Part shown: positions 53,887-61,786 of the stretch, piece after piece
How positions within the stretch are numbered: the first letter of the stretch is position 1
Layout: every line of letters begins with the position of its first letter
Notes under the pieces: generated by a model
Told to the model about the DNA's origin: nothing
Seen by the model: the letters and a program-made list of their open reading frames with translations, nothing else
Database searches by the model: none
Translations under genes and position numbers: made by a program
Assembly: GCA_963676635.1 (NCBI GenBank)
Contig: OY781105.1
Coordinates: 1,116,001 to 1,180,000 of the forward strand
Origin: GCA-002708315 sp963676635
Lineage (GTDB): Bacteria; Bacteroidota; Bacteroidia; Bacteroidales; F082
DNA length: 64,000 bases
Direction: 5' to 3'

Positions 53887-54776
53887 TGTCCACCTGGAAG
53901 GGTAAAACCAGAGGCGGACTAACGGGATACCGTATTTTCCTGTTTTTACTTCAGAACTTTGGAATTAAACCAGCGTACGGGCTGCTATACTTTGTAGCAG
54001 GCTATTACGTTTTATTTGCCAGAAAAGCCACAGCACCTATACGACAGTACTTTAGAACAATTCAGAGATTTAAGCGTCTAAAATCCTTCAGATATTTGTA
54101 CAAAAACAACCTGACTTTTGGCAAAGTACTTATCGATAAAGTTGTTATGATGTCCGGCATTAAAAACAATTTTACATTTGATTTTGAAGGAGAACATTTT
54201 CTGCATAATATGGCTGCAGGCAAAGGAGGCATGATTATCGGAGCACATATTGGAAACTGGGAAATAGCAGGACACCTCCTCAAAAGAATTGAGTGCCCTG
54301 TTCATATTGTAATGCTTGATGACGAACATCGGCGAATCAAGAACCTTCTGGATAATGCTATGACAGAGAAAAAGATGAATATCATACCCATAAAAGATGA
54401 TATGTCACATCTTTTCAAGATAAAAGAAGCATTACAAAACAACGAAATAATTGCCATTCATGGCGACAGATTCCTTCCGGGATCAAAAACCATTGAATGT
54501 GATTTTATGGGATATCCTGCAAAATTCCCAACCGGACCATTCTATATTGCAATGAAATATGGCAAGCCAATTTCCTTTGTTTCATCAATAAAAGAAACTA
54601 ACAAGCATTATCACCTGTACGCAACTCTACCCAAACTATATCCAAACTCCGGGAAACCGGCAATCAGAGAAAATACAATAAAAGAAATAATAACAGATTA
54701 TATTACAGAACTTGAGAAAATGTTAAAGAAACATCCCGAACAGTGGTTCAATTATTACTACTTTTGGGATATTTAA
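53886..54776 (+). CDS. LpxL/HtrB-like lysophospholipid or lipid acyltransferase
   Basis: This 296-residue membrane-associated acyltransferase has the HX4E motif His121...Glu126 (GAHIGNWEIAGH), GDR in the second motif (AIHGDRFLPGS) and the FPTGPFYIAMKYGKPI segment. Lipid A late acyltransferases have this fold, and relatives in aryl-polyene clusters attach the product to a membrane lipid. The start overlaps the ACP stop, so it is coupled to the cluster. Confidence 0.85.
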   Translation: MSTWKGKTRGGLTGYRIFLFLLQNFGIKPAYGLLYFVAGYYVLFARKATAPIRQYFRTIQRFKRLKSFRYLYKNNLTFGKVLIDKVVMMSGIKNNFTFDFEGEHFLHNMAAGKGGMIIGAHIGNWEIAGHLLKRIECPVHIVMLDDEHRRIKNLLDNAMTEKKMNIIPIKDDMSHLFKIKEALQNNEIIAIHGDRFLPGSKTIECDFMGYPAKFPTGPFYIAMKYGKPISFVSSIKETNKHYHLYATLPKLYPNSGKPAIRENTIKEIITDYITELEKMLKKHPEQWFNYYYFWDI

Positions 54777-54808
54777 TAACCAACATTAACAGAATAAACA
54801 AAGAGTTT

Positions 54809-55876
54809 ATGAAGGATTACGGAACAGATAGTAAATCGGCATTGAAAGCCAAGTTTGATGCCCAAAAGATAGCATTTGCACCCATTATGTTTCAGGCAGC
54901 CAGAGCAATGCGCAACCTTGGTATTCTCGAATATTTGCTAAAAACAAAGCGCAAAGGAGCCACTATTGAAGAAGTAGCTGAAAAACTAGGGCTAAGTATT
55001 TATGGCGTAAAAGTATTACTGGAAGCCGGAATAAGTCTTGAAATGGTAATGGTAAAAGATAATAGATTCTACATAACAAAAACAGGATACTTCATACTGA
55101 GTGATGAGCTTACCCGTGTTAATATGGATTTCACACAAGATGTCAATTACGAAGGCATATTATTCCTCGAAGACTCCATTAAGAACGGAAAACCAGAAGG
55201 ATTAAAGACAATGGGTAACTGGAGCACAGTTTATGAAGCACTTGCAGAACTACCTGAATATGTACGTAAAAGCTGGTTTGCATTCGATCATTATTATTCT
55301 GATTATGCATTTCCGGAGGTACTACAACATATATTCAAAAATAATCCGGCAAATATTCTTGATGTTGGAGGTAACACAGGCAAATTTTCAATATTCTGTG
55401 TAGAAAACAACCCTGATGTACACATGACAATACTGGACCTTCCAGGACAGATTGCAGATGCTAACAAGAACATTACCGCTAGTAATCTGGAAAAGAGAAT
55501 TTCAACACATGCATTAAACCTGTTGGACAATTCAATCCCATTTCCTAAAGGGTACAATGCAATATGGATGAGCCAGTTTCTCGACTGCTTCTCTCAGGAA
55601 GAAATAACAGGTCTACTTGAAAGATCATATAACGCGCTTGATGAAAATGGCGAGTTATTTATACTTGAAACCTATTGGGATATGCAGGAGTTTGAAGCTT
55701 CGACATACAGTCTGCATGCAACCTCTCTGTACTTTACAGCAATAGCAAACGGAAACAGCCAGATGTATCACTCAGATGACATGAAAGCCTTATTAAACAA
55801 AACAGGTTTCATGATTGAAGAAATTATCGAAGATGTAGGAGTTAGTCACACACTGTTTAGATGTAAAAAGAAATAA
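54809..55876 (+). CDS. SAM-dependent O-methyltransferase-like protein
   Basis: The start is set at MKDYGTDSKSALK; the longer frame would overlap the acyltransferase gene. The protein of 355 residues has a winged-helix dimerisation domain at about 35-95 and a Rossmann domain with SAM motif DVGGNTG at 185-191 and AIWMSQFLDCFS. The layout is that of plant-type and polyketide O-methyltransferases. Methylation of the aryl ring hydroxyl is a reasonable guess in this cluster. Confidence 0.8.
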   Translation: MKDYGTDSKSALKAKFDAQKIAFAPIMFQAARAMRNLGILEYLLKTKRKGATIEEVAEKLGLSIYGVKVLLEAGISLEMVMVKDNRFYITKTGYFILSDELTRVNMDFTQDVNYEGILFLEDSIKNGKPEGLKTMGNWSTVYEALAELPEYVRKSWFAFDHYYSDYAFPEVLQHIFKNNPANILDVGGNTGKFSIFCVENNPDVHMTILDLPGQIADANKNITASNLEKRISTHALNLLDNSIPFPKGYNAIWMSQFLDCFSQEEITGLLERSYNALDENGELFILETYWDMQEFEASTYSLHATSLYFTAIANGNSQMYHSDDMKALLNKTGFMIEEIIEDVGVSHTLFRCKKK

Positions 55877-55899
55877 TTCTTAAGATCAATAAAAAGTTA

Positions 55900-55945
55900 A
55901 AAAAGAAACAGGCTGCATATCCATAATATACAGCCTGTCTTTTTA
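55900..55945. terminator. bidirectional terminator between convergent genes
   Basis: A stem ACAGGCTG / CAGCCTGT is flanked by A and T runs, between the end of the methyltransferase (+) and the DUF2795 gene (-). Confidence 0.7.
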
Positions 55946-55962
55946 TCTGGTAAAGTCTTTAT

Positions 55963-56184
55963 TTAATACTCATCTTCATTAAAGAAGAAGTCTTCCTTAG
56001 TAGGATAATCCGGCCATAAATCCTCAATACGATCGTATACTTCGCCTTCATCTTCAATCTCTTTCAGGTTCTCAATTACCTCAGGGGCGGTACCGGTACG
56101 TATTGCCCATTCAATTAACTCGTCCTTGGTAGCAGGCCATGGAGCATCCTCCAATTTTGATGCAAGTTCTAATGTCCAATACAT
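55963..56184 (-). CDS. DUF2795 family small protein
   Basis: This 73-residue acidic protein, MYWTLELASKLEDAPWPATKDELIEWAIRTG..., matches the DUF2795 pattern found in many Bacteroidota. The function is unknown. A -7 box TATTTTTG on the - strand (56202-56209) lies just upstream. Confidence 0.8.
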   Translation of the reverse strand: MYWTLELASKLEDAPWPATKDELIEWAIRTGTAPEVIENLKEIEDEGEVYDRIEDLWPDYPTKEDFFFNEDEY

Positions 56185-56257
56185 GTTCTTAATTTTTTTT
56201 GCAAAAATAATTTTTTTTTAGACTAATCCAAACAAATACAGAAAAACTTACGATCAC

Positions 56258-56806
56258 CTACAGCCTTGGTTTCCAAAGCGTTTCAGCGATATTAAGATCA
56301 AATGATATTTTCCTTGACAAGACAAACAGATAATCAGACAGTCTGTTAAGATATGTAACAATTATTGGTGGTAAAGATTGCTTTTCCGCGAGTTCGATTA
56401 CTCTTCTTTCAGCCCTTCTGCAAATTGTTCTTGCTATATGACAATATGATATAGTAGTATGTCCTCCAGAAAGCAAAAAAGATTTTAATTGCGGGATAAT
56501 ATCTGTGTAATTATCAATTAATTTTTCCAAAAAAACGACATCACTATCAATCACCTGAGGCAGATCATTAATATCAACATTAGAATCGCATGCCAATAAT
56601 GAAGCAATAGTAAACAGTCTATCCTGTATTTCAACCAGTTCATCTTTATAAGCACCAGCAGCTTCCTGATCACGTATCAAACCAATCCATGCAGAAATCT
56701 CATCAACAGTACCATAACACTCAATGCGTAGGTCATATTTTTTCACTCTACTCCCTCCTATAAGTGCAGTTGATCCTTTATCTCCGGTTTTAGTATATAC
56801 TTTCAT
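56258..56806 (-). CDS. cob(I)alamin adenosyltransferase, PduO type
   Basis: This 182-residue enzyme forms adenosylcobalamin from cob(I)alamin and ATP. It has the ATP-binding KTGDKGST at 6-13, RVKKYDLRIECYGTVDEISAWIG, and the CRRAERRVIEL and YLNRLSDYLFVLSR segments. It is 9 bp behind the LolD-like ATPase gene. Confidence 0.92.
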   Translation of the reverse strand: MKVYTKTGDKGSTALIGGSRVKKYDLRIECYGTVDEISAWIGLIRDQEAAGAYKDELVEIQDRLFTIASLLACDSNVDINDLPQVIDSDVVFLEKLIDNYTDIIPQLKSFLLSGGHTTISYCHIARTICRRAERRVIELAEKQSLPPIIVTYLNRLSDYLFVLSRKISFDLNIAETLWKPRL

Positions 56807-56815
56807 TAGAATTAA

Positions 56816-57541
56816 TTAACTTACTGTATTATAATCACCAACAGTAACGATATTCTCATTTTTCTCATCAGAAGCGATTCTGCCGTCAAGCATTCTAATA
56901 ATGCGATGAGCATGTTCTGCTATATCCTCTTCATGAGTCACAACAATAATAGTATTTCCTAACTTATGAATCTTCTCCAGCAGTCCCATTATTTCCACAG
57001 AAGTTTTAGAATCAAGGTTACCAGTAGGCTCATCAGCAAGCACAATAGAAGGCTCATTAATAAGAGCCCTTGCTACTGCTACTCTTTGACGCTGACCACC
57101 AGAAAGCTCATTAGGTCGGTGATTCATTCTATCAGATAACTGCACACTTTTCAGAGCTTTTTTCGCCTTTTCAATTCTCTCGCTTTTACTAACACCAGCA
57201 TAAACAAGAGGTAGAGTTACATTATCAAGAGCTGTTGACCTTTGAAGTAAATTAAAAGTCTGGAAAATAAATCCAATCTCTCTGTTCCTCACATCAGCCA
57301 GCTCATTGTCAGTCATTTTGCTAACATCCTGTCCATTCAAAAAATAACTACCATCAGTAGGAGTGTCAAGACATCCAAGGATATTCATCATAGTTGATTT
57401 ACCTGAACCAGATGGTCCCATAATAGCAACAAACTCATTTTCTCCGATTGAAAGGCTAACCTCACGCAAAGCCTTAACCGTTTCAGTTCCAACCTGGAAA
57501 AATCTGGAGATATTTTTAAACTCTATTACATTCTTTTGCAT
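56816..57541 (-). CDS. ABC transporter ATPase, MacB/LolD type
   Basis: This 241-residue protein has Walker A GPSGSGKST at 42-50, signature LSGGQRQR, Walker B VLADEPTGNLD and H-loop VTHE. No permease is adjacent; the partner must be elsewhere. Confidence 0.9.
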   Translation of the reverse strand: MQKNVIEFKNISRFFQVGTETVKALREVSLSIGENEFVAIMGPSGSGKSTMMNILGCLDTPTDGSYFLNGQDVSKMTDNELADVRNREIGFIFQTFNLLQRSTALDNVTLPLVYAGVSKSERIEKAKKALKSVQLSDRMNHRPNELSGGQRQRVAVARALINEPSIVLADEPTGNLDSKTSVEIMGLLEKIHKLGNTIIVVTHEEDIAEHAHRIIRMLDGRIASDEKNENIVTVGDYNTVS

Positions 57542-57555
57542 TCCTGACTAGTTTT

Positions 57556-58347
57556 TCAATAACGAATAATAAAATCTTGTTTCTCTATGCCTTTTCTGAA
57601 AAAGCAAATTCCAAACCAAAATATATCAATAGTAACACTCACCCGGCTATCATTCTTAATAGTTTCCCAGGCCACTTCCATGCCTTTCGACCAGTGAATA
57701 TCATCAAAAACAAAAATAGTATTTTCATCTGACAATTCAACACATTGGTTAAAATACCTGATAGTAGGTTCTTTACGATGATTACCATCAAAAAACACCA
57801 AATTAAGCTTACTTTCTTTATCAAGTATTCCTTGTAAGATATTATCAAAGTTCCCTGTGTGCATCTCAGTATTATCTATGCCGTATTTTTTAAGAGAAGT
57901 TTCAGCTTCAGCAACAAGAGCGGCACATCCCTCCACAGTTATTAGTCTGGAATCAGGAGAAGCCTTTGAAAGATATGCTGTACTAATAGCTGCTGATGTT
58001 CCCAGTTCCAGTATTACTAAAGGATGGTAAAAATGTACTAGTCTGTAAAGAAGCTCCAGTTCTTTTTTACTATGACTTCTTTTTGCAGCTAGTTTACCAT
58101 AGTTAAGATGTTTAGTTTTATAAACTGATTTACCAGCACCGCTACCAAAATCTACTGTTTCAATTACGTCACTTCGCGAAGCCTGAGAATTTCTGAACTC
58201 CCAAAGAGAATTGTAATCATCATATTTTTTTTTGTCGCGCAAAACATTATTGATAAAGTCATAGACAAATGGTGAATGTATTCTGTATCTGTTTCTCGAA
58301 AGAAAATAGTACTTAATATACCTTATTATTAATAATATCTTTTTCAC
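57556..58347 (-). CDS. class I SAM-dependent methyltransferase
   Basis: This 263-residue protein has SAM motif ILELGTSAAISTAYLS (about 135-150), LITVEGC and LVFFDGNHRKEPTIRYF, followed by IFVFDDIHWSKGMEVAW. It resembles a group common in Bacteroidota with unknown substrate. It lies between an ATPase gene and a secreted-protein gene on the same strand. Confidence 0.78.
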   Translation of the reverse strand: MKKILLIIRYIKYYFLSRNRYRIHSPFVYDFINNVLRDKKKYDDYNSLWEFRNSQASRSDVIETVDFGSGAGKSVYKTKHLNYGKLAAKRSHSKKELELLYRLVHFYHPLVILELGTSAAISTAYLSKASPDSRLITVEGCAALVAEAETSLKKYGIDNTEMHTGNFDNILQGILDKESKLNLVFFDGNHRKEPTIRYFNQCVELSDENTIFVFDDIHWSKGMEVAWETIKNDSRVSVTIDIFWFGICFFRKGIEKQDFIIRY

Positions 58348-58374
58348 TCTGCTTACTTTAATTGTTATTCACAT

Positions 58375-59928
58375 CTACTTATAGGCAATCTTATTAATGT
58401 AAAACACATTCCTTGTGGGCTTATTATCCAAAGATCTGTTACGTATCTTCTGATAACCATAAATAAGATAATAGTCTCCATACCAAGGTACAATTCTGTT
58501 AAAATTGTCTTCAATTATAAAATCCCTTGGATAATCAGTACTTATAATTGTTTTAGACCTGTCGATATCATGATTAGCATCAACAATCTGGGAAAAAATA
58601 GCACCATTATTAACATAAGCCATTGTTACATAATTATCACTAGCAAACACAATAGAATTTCTCTTTCTAGAATAGGTAAGTATGTCCTCAATTGAAAAAT
58701 CATTATTCCACAGCATATTACCAGAGTCATCAAACGCAACTACTACAACATCAAAAAAGTCATATCCACTGAATACATTATAAGTATACGGGTATGCTCG
58801 ACCATAGAAATCATAATCCATACGTGTTTCTGTTTTATAGTATGGTCTGAAAGCCTCAACAGAAAATAAGAATTTATCAGTATCGATTTTTTCAAGCAAA
58901 GGATCAGTAACATTAAATGAAGCAGACATAACTTCCCTGTTTTTCCTATTTGTTGTATCAGAAACCTTTCGTTTTTTCAAATCAGACGGTTTAAATGCAC
59001 CAGAAATACTCTTAAACTTAAAGAAATCATAATATTTCAAAGCTTTCTGTTTCCCTTTATCAATCTTCAGGAAATACACACCTTCACTTTGATCGTCGCC
59101 ATTTTCATCATCAATATCTTTAAAAGAAAGATTGCGACCAGTCACAATCCCATAAGTTCCAAAAACAAGTAACTCATTTCTATCATTATTATAAAAAGAA
59201 AAATCCCGGAAATAATTTAATGCATCATTATCTTCAGTCTTCATTTCCCATCTCATTTTCCCATCCACTGAGTAACTTTGAAAGTATTGCTGGATATATC
59301 TGTTATCCCGACTTTGCTTAACTGCAATAACAAAAGTATTAACAGAGGCATAAACAGATTGAATTAAACCAGGCACATTTTTATTTACATTAACTGGGTT
59401 AACATCTCCACTTTCAAGGTTAACAAAAACTAAATCACAGGCATTCTTTTTAAGATTTAGTGCTATGCATGCTGTCTGTCCAATTATGTCAAATCCGGCA
59501 ACATCTGCTTTTAATGGGACAGATCCTGAAATCACATAAAATTTCTCTGTAAAGACATTGTATTTCAAAATTTCATAGAATCCATAATCAGATTTTTCAC
59601 TATTAATATTCTTAAAAAGGAAATAGAAGGTATTACCCTTCAGAATACCATCTATGTATTCAATCTTATCTGAAAGATCAACATATTTCAACCATTTCTG
59701 TTTTAATCCTGAATCAAACAACCCAAAATACCACTTTCGTTTTGATGTTTCACGGTTCAACTCTCTGCTTTCATAAAATATCATCATTCCTCTCTCACCC
59801 ATAGTGCTAACATGAAACTGCTCTGCATCAATATCAGAATTCACCTCAAGCCTCACAGCTTGCAATGATTGGGAGTTCATCTGAGTGACAAGTAAAACAT
59901 ATATTATAAGGAGTAGTATACGATGCAT
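58375..59928 (-). CDS. secreted protein of unknown function
   Basis: This 517-residue protein has a signal peptide (cleavage near MNSQ). The mature part is beta-rich with repeated strand pairs such as YFLFKNINSEKSDYGFYEI and NIVFASDNYVTMAYVN, which suggest a beta-propeller. There is no T9SS tail, so it may be periplasmic. No family is recognised. Confidence 0.55.
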   Translation of the reverse strand: MHRILLLIIYVLLVTQMNSQSLQAVRLEVNSDIDAEQFHVSTMGERGMMIFYESRELNRETSKRKWYFGLFDSGLKQKWLKYVDLSDKIEYIDGILKGNTFYFLFKNINSEKSDYGFYEILKYNVFTEKFYVISGSVPLKADVAGFDIIGQTACIALNLKKNACDLVFVNLESGDVNPVNVNKNVPGLIQSVYASVNTFVIAVKQSRDNRYIQQYFQSYSVDGKMRWEMKTEDNDALNYFRDFSFYNNDRNELLVFGTYGIVTGRNLSFKDIDDENGDDQSEGVYFLKIDKGKQKALKYYDFFKFKSISGAFKPSDLKKRKVSDTTNRKNREVMSASFNVTDPLLEKIDTDKFLFSVEAFRPYYKTETRMDYDFYGRAYPYTYNVFSGYDFFDVVVVAFDDSGNMLWNNDFSIEDILTYSRKRNSIVFASDNYVTMAYVNNGAIFSQIVDANHDIDRSKTIISTDYPRDFIIEDNFNRIVPWYGDYYLIYGYQKIRNRSLDNKPTRNVFYINKIAYK

Positions 59929-60013
59929 TTTCTTTGTTTTACACTTAACGCAATATTTTGTATAAAATTACAAAAAACAGATTTACTACAGCAACAATCA
60001 CACCATTTAAAAC

Positions 60014-60047
60014 AAAAACCCGGCAATAAAATTACAGCCGGGTTTTT
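60014..60047 (-). terminator. intrinsic terminator after the T9SS protein gene
   Basis: A stem AAAAACCCGGC / GCCGGGTTTTT with a 12-nt loop is symmetric enough to act in either direction; it follows the gene ending at 60073. Confidence 0.75.
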
Positions 60048-60072
60048 GAGAGACTTATATTATTAATTTCTG

Positions 60073-61698
60073 CTATCTAACAGTAAGTTTAGACATATAT
60101 TTTTGTCCATTTGCTATAACAGAAACAAAATAAACACCAGATTGCAAATCATTTACACTCACCTGATTATTTCCGGAAACACCAGATACTTCAATAACTT
60201 TCTGACCAGTTAATGAATAAACTGAAATTTCAGCATCATTCTCAAGAGTCACATTAAAGTAATCAGCTGCAGGATTAGGGTATACTGTCAATTCATTTAT
60301 AGTATTATTTGAGATACCAGTACCCAAAACACCAAGAACGATAGTATTATCAACTTCCCATGTTGCAGCATCATCAACACTACTATTATATACAAAAGCC
60401 AGGTAAACCTGTCCTGCTGCATACTCTGTAATATCAGCACTACCTGAAGAATTAAAGTCCCAGGTACCAGTTTCAGGGAAAATAAAGCCTGCTGTAATAT
60501 CTGACCAGTCAGCAGCAGTTGGGTCACCTGATCCTGAGTAATCTGTTGAAATCATTACAAACAGATTATCATTAGTAGCATAGTTACGTGCATGATCGAA
60601 TGAGAATGTAATATTGGTCATGTTTGTCATATCCATTGCAGGAGAAATAAGCCAGTCCTCATTTACAACAGGTCCACCAGAATAACCATTCATTTTAGCA
60701 CATCCCGGAGGATTTCCATAACTATCCCACTCCCAAATCTGTTCACCAGTTACACTATACTGTGTCCAAACACCAAGGTCACTATCAAAGGTTTCACTTA
60801 AAAGCTGAGAAACATTTGAAGTCTGACCAGTAGCTGTAGGCGCAGTCCCATCAGTTTTAAAGTCAATATCTGAACCAGTATTTGTATAAGGGTAGATAGC
60901 AAAAGTATAATCTGTACTGGAAGCTAACTCATTAAAGGTATAAGACATCTGTCCATAAGAAACATTCACTGCAGCAGTACCATCTGTCCAGTCAAGGTCA
61001 TCTTCAACAGGAACACCATCAACAGGCGCTTCTATTGATTGTGTACCATCCACTCCAAGGATAACATAACCAGAAGGAAGCTGACTACCTGTAGCATCAA
61101 CCCATGATAAATCTATTGCTAAACCACTAACAACAGAAGCGAAATCAGTTGGGTAATTTGAAGGTTCAGGATAAACAGTCTGGTCACTTTCAAGACTAAA
61201 TGCATCATAATAAACAAAACCACCTTCAGCAGCTTCTTTATACACACGTACTTCAAGGTAGAACTGTGTTGCGCCAACTGGTGCAATTAAAGATTCATTA
61301 TAATGTTGCCAATCTGCATTATCAGTAGAATAATCTGATTCAATAGCATCACCGATTTGTGTTCCGCTAGCATCCTGCCATTTGGACCAGATACGAGTTT
61401 TAGCATTCACATCATTATCATAATAATAATAACTCAAAACATAAGTACCACCTGCAACAATACCTGTTATTGTTTCATGTCCAAAATCCTTTGTACCAGA
61501 AGCAGATTCATGACGGGCACTATATGTTCCTTCATAAACAATGGTAGCATCCTGAGTAATATTTTCAACATGAGACCAGTTATCAGGGTCCTCTCCGGTC
61601 CATGACTCAAGGTCACCATTAGTTACCATGTTTTGTGCATTTAATGAGAAAGTCATCAATAATGCAGCAAACAATGAGATAATTGTAAATTTTTTCAT
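60073..61698 (-). CDS. T9SS-exported protein with choice-of-anchor J domain
   Basis: This protein of about 541 residues starts at MKKFTIISLF (an ATG three codons earlier is possible) with a signal peptide ending near LNAQ. A carbohydrate-binding-like domain lies at about 20-175, a fibronectin III-like region at about 180-295 and a cleaved-adhesin/choice-of-anchor J domain at about 300-455 (GGPVVNEDWLISPAMDMTN). The last 75 residues (YPNPAADYFNV ... GVYFVSVIANGQKYMSKLTVR) are a T9SS type A sorting domain. It is probably a surface adhesin or glycan-binding protein. Confidence 0.82.
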   Translation of the reverse strand: MKKFTIISLFAALLMTFSLNAQNMVTNGDLESWTGEDPDNWSHVENITQDATIVYEGTYSARHESASGTKDFGHETITGIVAGGTYVLSYYYYDNDVNAKTRIWSKWQDASGTQIGDAIESDYSTDNADWQHYNESLIAPVGATQFYLEVRVYKEAAEGGFVYYDAFSLESDQTVYPEPSNYPTDFASVVSGLAIDLSWVDATGSQLPSGYVILGVDGTQSIEAPVDGVPVEDDLDWTDGTAAVNVSYGQMSYTFNELASSTDYTFAIYPYTNTGSDIDFKTDGTAPTATGQTSNVSQLLSETFDSDLGVWTQYSVTGEQIWEWDSYGNPPGCAKMNGYSGGPVVNEDWLISPAMDMTNMTNITFSFDHARNYATNDNLFVMISTDYSGSGDPTAADWSDITAGFIFPETGTWDFNSSGSADITEYAAGQVYLAFVYNSSVDDAATWEVDNTIVLGVLGTGISNNTINELTVYPNPAADYFNVTLENDAEISVYSLTGQKVIEVSGVSGNNQVSVNDLQSGVYFVSVIANGQKYMSKLTVR

Positions 61699-61786
61699 TC
61701 TATACATTTTTAATTAGTTGAGACAACAAACCAGACATCCGGGAAACCGGACATCTGGTTCGTAATAAAAATATTATTAATATAAA

